Shown: positions 15,979 to 25,415 of the stretch, piece by piece
Layout of the letters: the number at the start of each line of letters is the position of its first letter
How positions within the stretch are numbered: the first letter of the stretch is position 1
From: Bacteroidales bacterium UBA4360
GTDB lineage: Bacteria; Bacteroidota; Bacteroidia; Bacteroidales; UBA932
Length of the DNA: 64,000 nucleotides
Reading direction: 5' to 3'
Assembly: GCA_002393945.1 (NCBI GenBank)
Contig: DGSO01000006.1
Span: 9,035 to 73,034, forward strand
Notes under the pieces: model-generated
Database searches by the model: none
What the model saw: only the letters and a program-made list of their open reading frames with translations
Told to the model about the DNA's origin: nothing
Made by a program: the position numbers and the translations under genes

Positions 15979-18285
15979 ATGAAGGGAAAACAATTGGTCA
16001 TAGTCGAATCGCCCGAGAAGGCAAAGACAATTCAGAGATTCCTGGGAGACGATTATCTTGTCAAGGCATCCATAGGACACATCAGGGATTTGGAAGAGCA
16101 CAAGCTCAGCGTAGACGTCGAGCATGGCTTTGCTCCTGAATATGTAATACCTGCCGGAAAGAAAAAGGTAGTCGCCGACCTGAAAAAGATGTCTGAGGAA
16201 GCTCCCATGGTATGGCTTGCCTCCGATGAAGACCGTGAGGGAGAAGCAATTTCCTGGCATCTTAAAGAGACTCTCGGCCTCCCTTCCGAAAAGACCCGCC
16301 GCATCGCTTTCCACGAAATCACCAAGAAGGCAATCCTGAATGCGATAGAGAATCCCCGTGACATCGACATGAATCTTGTCAATGCCCAGCAGGCCCGCCG
16401 CGTGATGGACCGTCTCGTGGGTTTTGAACTCTCTCCCATCCTTTGGAGGAAAATCCAGCCGAAGCTCTCTGCAGGACGCGTCCAGAGCGTCACCCTCCGT
16501 CTTATTGTAGACAGGGAGAAGGAAATCATGGGCTTCAAGCCTAAATCTTTCTATAAGGTTGAGGCCGTGTTCGTTTCCGAAAAGTCCGGAGCCTCCATGA
16601 AAGCCACCCTGGAAAACCGTTTCACTTCCATTGAAGAGGCGGAAGCGTTCCTGAAGGACAGCATCGGCGCAAAGTATTTTATAGATTCAGTGGAGAAAAA
16701 GGAAGGCACACGCTATCCGGCACCGCCTTTCACCACATCCACCCTTCAGCAGGAAGCGTCCCGCAAGCTCCGCTTCCCGGTTTCCACAACCATGAGGGTC
16801 GCACAGAGCCTCTATGAACGCGGTCTCATAACCTATATGAGAACGGACTCGACAAACCTGTCATCCCTCGCCCTTGGAACTGCCAAGGACTACATCCTGT
16901 CCAATTACGGCGAGAATTACTATCACTTCCGCCAGTATCATACAAAGTCAAAGGGGGCACAGGAAGCGCATGAGGCTATCCGCCCTACCTTTATAGAGAA
17001 CGTCACCATCGAGGGTACGCCTCAGGAGAAAAAGCTTTACGACCTTATCTGGAAACGCACCGTGGCTTCCCAGATGGCGGAAAGCCGCGTGATGAACACA
17101 ACCATGAAGGTGGCTCAGGACCACAGGCCTGAAAAATACAGCCTCCAGTCTGTCCAGATCATGTTCGACGGCTTTATGGCCGTATATCTGGAAGGCCGTG
17201 ACGACGAACCCGCCGATGCATCGGCAGAGCAGATCCTTCCCGAACTCAATCCCGGAGACGTCGTCATTGACAAGACTGTAAGCGCACAGTGCAAGTTCAC
17301 CCAGCCGCCGGTCCGTTACAACGAGGCAACCCTGGTGCGGAAGATGGAGGAACTTGGAATCGGCCGTCCTTCAACCTATGCTGCAACCGTGGATACCCTC
17401 ACGCGAGGCAGGGGATATGCCGTAAAAGGAGACAAGGAAGGCCAGTCCTTCAAGGTCACGAACCTTACGCTTGAAGGCGGCAGGATAAAGACATCGGCCA
17501 AAACTGAAACCGTTGGTGCCGAAAAGGGAAAACTCCTTCCCCAGGAACTCGGCCTTGTGGTTACGGATTATCTGGTGGGCAATTTTGCCGACATTCTCGA
17601 TTACGATTTCACGGCTACCATCGAGGAAGACTTTGACAAGGTGGCGGAGGGAAAGATTCCCTGGACCGGGGTTCTGGACGAATTCTACGCCCCTTTCCAC
17701 AAGCACGTAAACGCCGTAATGGCAGACAAGACCTATAACCGCATAACGCGGGAAATAGGCGTTGCGCCCGACGGAGAAAAGGTCATAGCTTCATTCGGCA
17801 AGTTTGGCGCCTATGTGCAGAAGGGAGAAGGCGAAAACCGCCAGAGCGCATCCCTCGGCAAGGACCAGCTGATAGAGAATCTTACGCTGGAAGAGGCTCT
17901 CAAGTTGCTTGAACTGCCTCGCAAGGTTGGTGAAATCGCCGGCGTTGAGGTTATCGCCACAAAGGGACGTTTCGGCCCTTATCTCAAGTACGGAGACAAG
18001 AATGTGAAACTGCCCCGCGGAAAGGATCCTCTGAAAATAACCCTGCAGGAGTGCGAAGCGCTGATTTCAGAAGTGGCCTCCAAGCCTGCCGGCCCCGTGA
18101 TTATCGCCGATTACGGAGACATCAAGATTGTCGACGGACGCTACGGCCCCTACATCAAGGCCGGGGATTCCAATTACAGAATTCCAAAGGGCAAAGAAGC
18201 CGCGGCACTCTCTGAAAATGAATGCAAAACGATAATTGCGAATTCTGAACCCACTGGAAAAAACTCCAGAAATAGGAGGAAATAA
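15979..18285 (+). CDS. topA: DNA topoisomerase I (type IA)
   Basis: The protein has 768 residues. It relaxes negative supercoils through a single-strand break and a tyrosine-phosphate link. The TOPRIM domain starts at IVESPEKAKTI and has DEDREGEAISWHL (83-95). The active-site tyrosine is Y286 in ITYMRTDSTN. The C terminus has topo-C repeats (GRFGPYLKYGD and GRYGPYIKAGDSNYR) instead of the four-cysteine zinc fingers of E. coli TopA; no CxxC pair is seen there. The nearest in-frame start after the promoter is used. Confidence 0.97.
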   Translation: MKGKQLVIVESPEKAKTIQRFLGDDYLVKASIGHIRDLEEHKLSVDVEHGFAPEYVIPAGKKKVVADLKKMSEEAPMVWLASDEDREGEAISWHLKETLGLPSEKTRRIAFHEITKKAILNAIENPRDIDMNLVNAQQARRVMDRLVGFELSPILWRKIQPKLSAGRVQSVTLRLIVDREKEIMGFKPKSFYKVEAVFVSEKSGASMKATLENRFTSIEEAEAFLKDSIGAKYFIDSVEKKEGTRYPAPPFTTSTLQQEASRKLRFPVSTTMRVAQSLYERGLITYMRTDSTNLSSLALGTAKDYILSNYGENYYHFRQYHTKSKGAQEAHEAIRPTFIENVTIEGTPQEKKLYDLIWKRTVASQMAESRVMNTTMKVAQDHRPEKYSLQSVQIMFDGFMAVYLEGRDDEPADASAEQILPELNPGDVVIDKTVSAQCKFTQPPVRYNEATLVRKMEELGIGRPSTYAATVDTLTRGRGYAVKGDKEGQSFKVTNLTLEGGRIKTSAKTETVGAEKGKLLPQELGLVVTDYLVGNFADILDYDFTATIEEDFDKVAEGKIPWTGVLDEFYAPFHKHVNAVMADKTYNRITREIGVAPDGEKVIASFGKFGAYVQKGEGENRQSASLGKDQLIENLTLEEALKLLELPRKVGEIAGVEVIATKGRFGPYLKYGDKNVKLPRGKDPLKITLQECEALISEVASKPAGPVIIADYGDIKIVDGRYGPYIKAGDSNYRIPKGKEAAALSENECKTIIANSEPTGKNSRNRRK

Positions 18286-18295
18286 AATTTTTTAT

Positions 18296-18303
18296 TATTT
18301 TTG
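18296..18303 (+). promoter_or_regulatory. Candidate -7 box of the Lrp/AsnC gene
   Basis: TATTTTTG matches TAnnTTTG, 30 bp upstream of the ATG at 18334. Confidence 0.6.
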
Positions 18304-18332
18304 CACTTACAAAACTTATAAACTGTAAGTGC
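18303..18332. promoter_or_regulatory. 8-bp dyad in the leader of the Lrp/AsnC gene
   Basis: GCACTTAC (18303-18310) and GTAAGTGC (18325-18332) are perfectly complementary around an A/T-rich centre. The dyad starts at the -7 box and ends one base before the ATG, a good place for autoregulation by the encoded Lrp-type protein or for an RNA hairpin over the start. Confidence 0.5.
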
Positions 18333-18333
18333 T

Positions 18334-18828
18334 ATGCCCAGTTACCACATTGACGAAATAGACCAGAAGATTCTTTCCTTTCTGGTAAAAAACGCCCGTA
18401 TGCCATTCCTCGAGATTGCCCGTGAGTGCGGCGTTTCCGGAGCGGCTATACATCAGAGAGTCAAGAGATTGGAAGCCAATGGCGTCATTGCCGGCTCACG
18501 TCTTCTTGTGAAACCTCAGGCACTTGGTCTCAATGTGTGTGCATTCGTGAGCATTTCACTCTCGGAATCCACCAAGTATCCCGAGGTGATTTCAAATTTA
18601 AAGAAGATCCCCGAAATAGTCGAGTGTCATTTTGTAACCGGCCGTTTCGCCATACTCGCAAAACTGTTCTGCCTGGATAACGACCATCTTATGGAAGTGC
18701 TTCTCAATACAATCCAGAAGATTCCCTATATCCAGTCTACCGATACGATGATTTCCCTGGACGAACCCATCGAGCGCCAGGTCTGGGTAAAGGACTTCAA
18801 AAGCACGAGTTATACCGGAAGGGACTAG
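18334..18828 (+). CDS. Lrp/AsnC family transcriptional regulator
   Basis: The protein has 164 residues. The N-terminal winged helix-turn-helix (IDEIDQKILSFLVKNARMPF, then EIARECGVSGAAIHQRVKRL) is typical of AsnC/Lrp. The C-terminal RAM ligand-binding domain follows (VSISLSESTKYPEVISNLKK, then IVECHFVTGRFAILAKLF). Such proteins are amino-acid-responsive DNA-binding octamers or dimers. Target genes are unknown. A dyad overlaps its own leader. Its last 4 bp overlap the end of the convergent U32 gene. Confidence 0.93.
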   Translation: MPSYHIDEIDQKILSFLVKNARMPFLEIARECGVSGAAIHQRVKRLEANGVIAGSRLLVKPQALGLNVCAFVSISLSESTKYPEVISNLKKIPEIVECHFVTGRFAILAKLFCLDNDHLMEVLLNTIQKIPYIQSTDTMISLDEPIERQVWVKDFKSTSYTGRD

Positions 18829-20630
18829 GCTTCCACGGTCATTTCACAATCGGCGCAGTGGAATCTCAGGGTTAGTCTGCGACCGGTGTTTTCAAGATAC
18901 AGAGGGTCTGGTTTCAGGCCCTTTTTCTGTTTGGGGCACAGTCCCAGTTCATGGCGGACGCAGTATTTGCTTCGCATGAGTTCCGCCCCGATCCTGTGCG
19001 TGATTTCATAGGCGTCTTCAAGCTTGGAAGCGCCTCTGGACGAGTATATCTCCCTGTCTATGCGGTTTGCGATATTCGCCTTGTAGGTGAGTTCCGACGG
19101 GGCTTTGACGGTGGGGTCGGCCTTGGCAGTTCTCAGAGGAAGCGCTGTTACGGGGATACGCTCAAGTTCTTCGGCTATGGACCTTCTGAGCCCGTTTATG
19201 TATGAAACCGTAAGGAAAGGAATATCGCCCTGTGCGTCGAGGGATTCGAGCCTGAAACTGTAAGGCGTGCTCCTCTTTGAAAGCTGGTTTCTCATGCTTT
19301 CAAGCATAAGTGAAGGCTTGAGGGCGGCTTCTGCATTTACTCTTTCCCGGACAGATACGTGTCTGCCGTCTTCGGAGACTGCTTCGATTGAAATGACGCC
19401 ATCCGCAATGCTCACATTCAGTGCAACTTCAATCAGCCTCACCGGCAGGGAAGCCTCTGCAGCTTTCTCGAATGCGGCAGAAAGGTTGCGGTACAGTTTC
19501 ACTCCCGGGGCCAGTCCCTGGACGTTTTTGCACTTGACGGAGAAGCCTTCAGCTTCATCGGCCCGGAATCCTACCGAGCTTCCGTCCTTTGCGGTGAAGG
19601 TGAAACCGTCCCCGTTTGAAAGGCTTATCCCCCTGGCGGCCGGTTCAAGGATGAAGCCGCTTCTTGTCATTGTCTTTACAATGCCGATGAATTCTCCTCC
19701 TCCGGTGCTTCTCCAGCTGCATCTGGTGCCGTCGGCGAACAGTTCGGTATAGCCGCGGTTGAAGGTTTTGTCAAGGTCCGGGACAAAGCCTCCGGTTACC
19801 CGTCCGAATGATGAGCGCCGATACTCTCCGGGGTGTTTTTCCACAAGGGCGTCCAGCGCTTCGGAATATGCCTTCACTACGTTTCTAACGTAATTCACGC
19901 CTTTGAGGCGCCCTTCAATCTTGAATGAACAGACCCCTGCGCCGGCAAGCTCTTCCAGTTTGCCGTAAAGTTTGAGGTCCCTGAGGGACAGCAGGGGAGT
20001 ATTCTTCATTATTACACGCCCATTTGCGTCTTCCAGGTTATAAAGGCTGCGGCATGCCTGGGCGCATTCTCCCCGGTTGGCGCTGCGCCCTGTAAGATAC
20101 TCTGAAAGATAGCACTGGCCGCTGTATGAGACGCAAAGTGCCCCGTGAACGAAAAACTCGATTTCTGCATCTACGGCATCCCTTATGGCCTTGATGTCTT
20201 CTATCGAAATCTGCCTTTCCAGGACGATTCTTCCATACCCGAGGCTTTCTGTGAACTTTGCCTTCTCCGGAGTCCTTACCGCGCATTGCGTAGATGCGTG
20301 CAATGCCATTCCAAGCCCTTCCGCCAGTTTCAGAACCGCGGGGTCCTGCACGATGAGCGCGTCAACTCCGGCGGCGCCAAGGTCTTTTACCAGAGCCTCC
20401 GCAGAGGACAGTTCATCGTCATAGAGTATGGTGTTAACCGTTGCGTAGATCCTTGCGCCGAAACGGTGGGCGTATCGGCAGAGGCGGGCGATGTCTTCGA
20501 TTGAATTGCCTGCGGCCTGGCGTGCGCCGAAAGAGGGGCCTGCTATATAGACGGCATCGGCACCGCAGTCTATTGCTGCAATGCCGATGTCCGCTGTCCT
20601 TGCGGGAGAAAGCAGTTCGAGCGTTTTCAA
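18825..20630 (-). CDS. U32 family peptidase-like protein
   Basis: The protein has 601 residues. The U32 signature HGALCVSYSGQCYLSEYL followed by NRGECAQACR is present near residue 170, with LSLRDLKLYGKLEELAGAG and FKIEGRLKGVNYVRNVV downstream. The long C-terminal part with RHELGLCPKQKKG and a closing FHCADCEM adds cysteines that may bind a metal or Fe-S cluster. U32 relatives include collagenase-like peptidases and the TrhP/RlhA RNA-hydroxylation enzymes; the exact reaction here is not settled by sequence. Confidence 0.88.
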   Translation of the reverse strand: MKTLELLSPARTADIGIAAIDCGADAVYIAGPSFGARQAAGNSIEDIARLCRYAHRFGARIYATVNTILYDDELSSAEALVKDLGAAGVDALIVQDPAVLKLAEGLGMALHASTQCAVRTPEKAKFTESLGYGRIVLERQISIEDIKAIRDAVDAEIEFFVHGALCVSYSGQCYLSEYLTGRSANRGECAQACRSLYNLEDANGRVIMKNTPLLSLRDLKLYGKLEELAGAGVCSFKIEGRLKGVNYVRNVVKAYSEALDALVEKHPGEYRRSSFGRVTGGFVPDLDKTFNRGYTELFADGTRCSWRSTGGGEFIGIVKTMTRSGFILEPAARGISLSNGDGFTFTAKDGSSVGFRADEAEGFSVKCKNVQGLAPGVKLYRNLSAAFEKAAEASLPVRLIEVALNVSIADGVISIEAVSEDGRHVSVRERVNAEAALKPSLMLESMRNQLSKRSTPYSFRLESLDAQGDIPFLTVSYINGLRRSIAEELERIPVTALPLRTAKADPTVKAPSELTYKANIANRIDREIYSSRGASKLEDAYEITHRIGAELMRSKYCVRHELGLCPKQKKGLKPDPLYLENTGRRLTLRFHCADCEMTVEA

Positions 20631-20633
20631 GCT

Positions 20634-21560
20634 TTAGAGGGTCTTGAGCTGAGCCTCTGCCTGAGCTGCGTACTTGCTGCCTTCAAGCTTCTGGTAGAAT
20701 TCCTTGGCTGTTGCCTTGTCGCCTGCCTTCTGGGCTGTTGCGGCGATGGTGAAGATGATGTCTGCAGCGTCTTTTGCATTCGGGGAAATCTCGAGATACT
20801 TCTTGTATGCTGCGATGGAATCCTGGGTCTTGCCGCTCTTGGTGAGTGCGCTTGCAATGAGCTTGTAGGCGTTTGCGCTTTCTACATACTTGTTGGATTC
20901 TTCAAGTGCTGCAATTGCATCTGCGTTCTTGCCTGCCTTGAGGAGGGCCTGGCCTTTCTTGAGGTAGGTGTTGGCGATGAGTTTTCCGGCCTTTGCTTCC
21001 TGGCCGAGCTCGGAAGCCTTCTTGAGGGCCTCGACAGCTGCATCTGCATCACCGGTCTGGAGGGTAGCCTGACCAAGGAGAAGGAAAGCCTGTCCGTTGT
21101 CCGGTTCGAGGTTTACAACTTCCTTGAAAGCTGCAACCGCATCTGCGAAGTTCTTTTCCTTGATGAGGGTGGAACCCTTTCTCATATAGACGTTGGGAAT
21201 AAGTTCCTTGGCCTCAGTTGCGGTGTTCTCAATACCGTATTCCTTTGCTACTGCAACAGCCTCTGCCAAAGTTGTGAGAGCGTTGTCGTATTCCGAACCG
21301 TTGATCTGTTCTTTTGCAATGGAGAGAATAGTTTCAGGGATGATCTCCTTGCACTTTGCCACCATTTCTGCGGCTTCCTCTTCTTCGCATGCTTCAAACT
21401 GGGTGAGAGCTGCACGGAAGCTGCCCAGGGCTTCTGTCTTACTGGTCTGCAGTGCGGTTGCGCCTGCGTTGAAAGCTTCAATTCCTGCGTTGTAATCCTG
21501 TGCGGATGCAACGGCTGCGGCTGCGATGAAAGCGGCGATAACTACTGATACCTTTTTCAT
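20634..21560 (-). CDS. Secreted tetratricopeptide-repeat (TPR) protein
   Basis: The protein has 308 residues with a signal peptide (MKKVSVVIAAFIAAAAVASA) and no lipobox. At least four TPR units follow, for example ADAVAAFKEVVNLEPDNGQA, LLLGQATLQTGDADAAVEAL and SIAAYKKYLEISPNAKDA. It is alanine- and lysine-rich and likely a periplasmic scaffold. It lies 4 bp upstream of the U32 gene on the same strand. A TATTTTTG box at 21643-21636 (minus) is a likely promoter. Confidence 0.85.
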   Translation of the reverse strand: MKKVSVVIAAFIAAAAVASAQDYNAGIEAFNAGATALQTSKTEALGSFRAALTQFEACEEEEAAEMVAKCKEIIPETILSIAKEQINGSEYDNALTTLAEAVAVAKEYGIENTATEAKELIPNVYMRKGSTLIKEKNFADAVAAFKEVVNLEPDNGQAFLLLGQATLQTGDADAAVEALKKASELGQEAKAGKLIANTYLKKGQALLKAGKNADAIAALEESNKYVESANAYKLIASALTKSGKTQDSIAAYKKYLEISPNAKDAADIIFTIAATAQKAGDKATAKEFYQKLEGSKYAAQAEAQLKTL

Positions 21561-21656
21561 TTTCGTATAAGTTTTATTCGTTTAGATTCATAGGTTGGCA
21601 AAAAGTTCCAAACCGGAATAACACCACTAATTTGCAAAAATAGCAAATAATGTTGT

Positions 21657-21664
21657 ATTTTTGC
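21657..21664 (+). promoter_or_regulatory. -7 box of the M16-like gene
   Basis: TATTTTTG matches the consensus. It argues that translation starts at the ATG at 21674 and not at the upstream ATG at 21650, which lies within the promoter. A divergent TATTTTTG (21643-21636) serves the TPR gene. Confidence 0.6.
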
Positions 21665-21673
21665 ACCGGCAAT

Positions 21674-24184
21674 ATGACAATTTTTTTTAAAACAGTCGTA
21701 ATATCACTGGCCCTGGCATTAAATTCAATTTCCGTGCCAGCGGCAGGTCTTCCCACTCTGCCAGTCGATTCAAGGATCACAAAAGGCACCCTGGGATGCG
21801 GTGTTACGTACTATATGGTATCCAATCCTTCGGCAAAAGGATATGCCGACATTGCCGTTGTCCGCAGGGATGAGGCGCCTTCGGAAGAAGCAAGGCGGTC
21901 TCTCCGTCCCGGTTTCTTTTCCCGCATGAAGATAGCGCCCCGCCACGACGGATACATGTCCGACAATGACGGTTCTACGGTTTTCAGATACGAGAACATA
22001 GCTTTTTACAGGCCGGAGGTGCTGGATTCCACCCTGCTTTTCACCTTTGACCAGATAGCGCAGTCCCGCTCGGAACAGGCAATCATCGTATGCGGCGACA
22101 TTGACCAGGTGGAACTCAAGAAGAAGATGGACATCTTCTCCATGCTTGTCCCGAGGATACTGGTCAAGGAGGCCCACATACCGGACTATATTTGGGAACC
22201 GTCCCCGGCGCCGGTAGTGACGCTAAAAACCGAGCCCGGCAGAAAGGTTTCTGAGATAAGCATCTCATATACATCGGCAAGAACCCCTTATCATCTGATG
22301 AACACCCCGCAGTTCCTGGTGACGGACATCCTTGCCGAGGAGTTCCGGGCCGTTATCGGCCACCGGCTGGACAGAAACCTCAGGGATGCCGGAATTCCGG
22401 TGGCATATCTGAGGTACAGCGCCGCCACCAGCTTCAATTCCGCCGGGGATGAGCGGTATACCGTAACAATCGGCACTTCTCCGGAATTTGTCGATGCGGC
22501 CATGCGCACCGTGTCTTCCACCCTTGCGGAACTGGACTCCTTCGGCGTGAGCGAAAGCGAGTTTTCCGATGCGAAGAACACCCTCCTCCCGTCTTTCATG
22601 AAAAGGGCTAAGGCCACCCCTTCCCGCGAAGAGGACGTTGACCGCTGCATCTCCCATTTCCTCTACGGCTCCCCGCTCTCTCCGCGGACGGAAGACCTCA
22701 CCCTCTTTTCCAGGAAAAACGTTGCCGATTCCACCCAGACGCGCCTTTTCAACCGTTTCTCCTCCGCCCTTCTGGAGCAGCTTTCCAACCTCAGCCTCGA
22801 GTATACCCTTGCCGATACCCTTGACAAGGACGAAGCCCTGTTCTACTATAACCTGGCCTATCTTTACGGCTCCATCACCCCTTCCGGAAAGGACTACACA
22901 TGGCATTCGAAGGACACTCTGGGGATGGAAAGGTCTACCCCCAGGATAAGGCTCAAGAGCGAAAAGGCCGAACCCGTCTCCGGCGGCAAACTATGGACCT
23001 TCTCCAACGGGATGCGTGTCGCATACAAACAGATTCCGGGAAGCGGCATGTTCAATTACTGCTTCATCATGAACGGAGGCCTTTCCTCCATCGACAATCT
23101 GCTTCAGGGAGAAGGAGGATACATTGCGCCGATGCTCTCTATGTACGATGCCGGCGGCCTTTCCTGCAGCGCCTTCCATGACCTTGTCAAGGCAAAAGGC
23201 GTGACCATGAACACCCATGTGGGCGTATACAGCATGAATATCAACGGAGAGGCCCCCACCTCCCGCCTGTCCTTCCTTCTCAAGGCCCTTCTCGCCCTGT
23301 CCGGAGACCGCACTTTCAACTGGGCCGAATTCGAGGCCTATGCACGCAGCGACGCTTTCTACCGGACATCGGCATCGGACCTGATGGACATGCAGATGAG
23401 CCCTGGATTCATATATATGCCCGTCAAGCGCGCCGGAGCTCTTACGAAGGAGACGGCAAGGAAGGCGGACAAATACTTCCAGGACCGTTTTGCCAGGGCA
23501 AACGACGGTATACTCATCCTCTCCGGAGACCTTGACGAGACCGTCGTAAAAAAACTGCTTCTCAAGTATCTGGGCGGCTTCAACACAGACCGCGGCAGCA
23601 TGGCGCGTGTCGCCGTAGACCGCAGCCCCATAGTCGGAACCCGCACCATACAGGGTCCCGGCAGTCCTGCCCTTTACGTCCTTATGGATGCAGAGTATTC
23701 GGTCACCACGCAGAGTTATTATACTGCCGATATAGCCGCAGAGGCGTTGAGGCAGACTCTGGTGAGCCATCTTGCCCCGTACGGATTCGGGGCCGAGGTG
23801 TCGGCAAGCCTGGAGACGCAGCCTCAGGAGCGGTTCCAGCTGCTAATAAGCTGCTATCCGGCCCGCAGGGAGGGCCTTCCTGACAACGTCACCTGGGACA
23901 ACGAAAGGGCTCTTACGGCAGTGCGTGCAGCCATCCAGGAAGTTTCCCGCAAGGCTCCTGCCCAGATCGATGTCAATGCCTGGAAAGCCCTTGCGATGGA
24001 TCTCACCAAAAAGAGATTGGGAACTCCGTCAGGGGTGGTCGACATAGTGAAATCGCGCTATGCCGCCGGGAAAGACTTCTCCAGATATTCGGACAGCATC
24101 AATTCCATAACGCCTGAGGTTATACGTTCCTTCCTTGCAGCGCTTGCAGGCGGAGGCCGCATAGAGTTTATTGTGAATGAGTAG
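21674..24184 (+). CDS. M16-family peptidase-like protein, catalytically degenerate
   Basis: The protein has 836 residues after choosing the ATG at 21674, which gives a clean signal peptide (MTIFFKTVVISLALAL to SVPAAG). Two M16 (insulinase/processing-protease) units are visible: the second begins WTFSNGMRVAYKQIPGSGMF and contains ILSGDLDETVVKKLLLKYL. The zinc motif HxxEH is missing in both; the corresponding segment of the second unit reads GEGGYIAPMLSMYDAGG. It is therefore probably a non-catalytic M16 homologue, perhaps a partner of an active protease. It overlaps the DUF3109 gene by 8 bp. Confidence 0.8.
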   Translation: MTIFFKTVVISLALALNSISVPAAGLPTLPVDSRITKGTLGCGVTYYMVSNPSAKGYADIAVVRRDEAPSEEARRSLRPGFFSRMKIAPRHDGYMSDNDGSTVFRYENIAFYRPEVLDSTLLFTFDQIAQSRSEQAIIVCGDIDQVELKKKMDIFSMLVPRILVKEAHIPDYIWEPSPAPVVTLKTEPGRKVSEISISYTSARTPYHLMNTPQFLVTDILAEEFRAVIGHRLDRNLRDAGIPVAYLRYSAATSFNSAGDERYTVTIGTSPEFVDAAMRTVSSTLAELDSFGVSESEFSDAKNTLLPSFMKRAKATPSREEDVDRCISHFLYGSPLSPRTEDLTLFSRKNVADSTQTRLFNRFSSALLEQLSNLSLEYTLADTLDKDEALFYYNLAYLYGSITPSGKDYTWHSKDTLGMERSTPRIRLKSEKAEPVSGGKLWTFSNGMRVAYKQIPGSGMFNYCFIMNGGLSSIDNLLQGEGGYIAPMLSMYDAGGLSCSAFHDLVKAKGVTMNTHVGVYSMNINGEAPTSRLSFLLKALLALSGDRTFNWAEFEAYARSDAFYRTSASDLMDMQMSPGFIYMPVKRAGALTKETARKADKYFQDRFARANDGILILSGDLDETVVKKLLLKYLGGFNTDRGSMARVAVDRSPIVGTRTIQGPGSPALYVLMDAEYSVTTQSYYTADIAAEALRQTLVSHLAPYGFGAEVSASLETQPQERFQLLISCYPARREGLPDNVTWDNERALTAVRAAIQEVSRKAPAQIDVNAWKALAMDLTKKRLGTPSGVVDIVKSRYAAGKDFSRYSDSINSITPEVIRSFLAALAGGGRIEFIVNE

Positions 24185-24782
24185 GGATTTCGGGACCATA
24201 ATAGAAATAGGTGACATCCTGGTTTCAGAAGATGTCGTCACCGAGTTCTTTGCCTGCGACTATCCGGTTTGCAAAGGCCGTTGCTGTATCGTAGGGGATA
24301 GCGGAGCTCCTCTCAAGGAAGAGGAACTGGAGCCGCTGGAGCAGGCATATCCCGTATATTCGCCGCTTATGAGCAGTGCCGGACGGGCTGCAGTCGATGC
24401 AAAGGGTTTCTTCGAGATAGACCGAGACGGGGATATAGTCACTCCTCTTGTGGAAGGTACGGAAGAATGCGCTTTCTGCAGGATAGATGCTGACGGGAAT
24501 TGCATCTGCACCATCGAGCAGCAGTTCTGCTGCGGCAAACTGAGGGGATTCCGTAAACCCATATCGTGCTCCCTTTATCCTATTAGGGTCGTTGAACTGG
24601 GGGGAGGGCGCATCGGCCTTAATCTTCACCGCTGGGATATCTGCGCCCCTGCGTTTGCAAAGGGGAAAAAGGAAAAGGTCCGCGTGTATGAATTCTTACG
24701 CGAACCTTTAACCAGAGCTTTCGGAGAGGAGTTTTATTCTGCGCTTTCAGAAGCTGCAAGAATTCTTTTGGCCTCTTCGTAA
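24177..24782 (+). CDS. DUF3109 family protein
   Basis: The protein has 201 residues and is cysteine-rich: CDYPVCKGRCCIVGDSGAPL near residue 28, then CAFCRIDADGNCICTIEQQFCCGKLRGFRKPISC. This matches DUF3109, a widespread Bacteroidota protein whose cysteine spacing resembles zinc or Fe-S binding proteins of the YkgJ type. Function unknown. It starts inside the end of the M16-like gene and ends inside the convergent DUF2007 gene. Confidence 0.88.
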   Translation: MSRDFGTIIEIGDILVSEDVVTEFFACDYPVCKGRCCIVGDSGAPLKEEELEPLEQAYPVYSPLMSSAGRAAVDAKGFFEIDRDGDIVTPLVEGTEECAFCRIDADGNCICTIEQQFCCGKLRGFRKPISCSLYPIRVVELGGGRIGLNLHRWDICAPAFAKGKKEKVRVYEFLREPLTRAFGEEFYSALSEAARILLASS

Positions 24783-24958
24783 TCGTTTTCATTCACCTTC
24801 ACTTCGATGGCTTTGACATAGCCGAGGGAAGGATAGGAAGAATCCGCACCGAACACGCCGGCCGGAATGCCGTTGTCCCTGAGAAGGGCTGCGCAGATGT
24901 CTGCGCTTGTCCTCTCGGTGAATTCGGCAACTGTTTTGAATTTCTGAGTGTCACTCAT
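24734..24958 (-). CDS. DUF2007 small protein
   Basis: The 74-residue protein matches the DUF2007 ('putative signal transducing protein') pattern: VAEFTERTSADICAALLRDN, then GIPAGVFGADSSYPSLG, a hydrophobic strand and NENDYEEAKRILAA. It is a small ferredoxin-like fold of unknown role. It overlaps the convergent DUF3109 gene by 49 bp and the upstream membrane protein gene by 8 bp. Confidence 0.82.
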   Translation of the reverse strand: MSDTQKFKTVAEFTERTSADICAALLRDNGIPAGVFGADSSYPSLGYVKAIEVKVNENDYEEAKRILAASESAE

Positions 24959-25415
24959 AGCTATTGATATTTCTGTCCATGGACATTACTACTCTTGCAA
25001 GGTCCCTCATGAGCCCTTCCACTTCAAATGCGCCCAGGATGGGGGTGACAGTTACAGTGTCTTCCCAAAGGCGGGTGGCGCGGGCTACGGGAGATTTCAG
25101 GTGATACTTTATTTCATTGTCCGTGCGGCTTTCCAGGACATAGCCCCTGTCTTCAAAAGCCTTGTCAATCTGGGCGAAATGCTCTGACGGCTCTCCCTTG
25201 GCCCTTACCGTTCTCTTGCCATAGCCGAAGAGCGGATATATGCCGCTCATTACAACGAAGAAAACGGCGATGAGGCCGATTGACTTCCAGCCGCCCCGGA
25301 ATGCGGAATTCACATCAGGCGACACGTAGCCAAGGAGCATCAGCGCTCCTATGATCACTACGAAGAGGATGCAGATCTGAATAAAGTATTTTATGCTTCT
25401 TCTGAGGTGTTTCAT
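24951..25415 (-). CDS. Small membrane protein of unknown function
   Basis: The protein has 154 residues with two N-terminal membrane segments (about residues 11-29, IQICILFVVIIGALMLLGYV, and 45-63, IGLIAVFFVVMSGIYPLFGY), then a soluble 90-residue domain. Bacteroidota genomes often carry a similar protein downstream of hemW. It is probably co-transcribed (ATGA overlap with hemW). I do not recognise a named family. Confidence 0.75.
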   Translation of the reverse strand: MKHLRRSIKYFIQICILFVVIIGALMLLGYVSPDVNSAFRGGWKSIGLIAVFFVVMSGIYPLFGYGKRTVRAKGEPSEHFAQIDKAFEDRGYVLESRTDNEIKYHLKSPVARATRLWEDTVTVTPILGAFEVEGLMRDLARVVMSMDRNINSYE

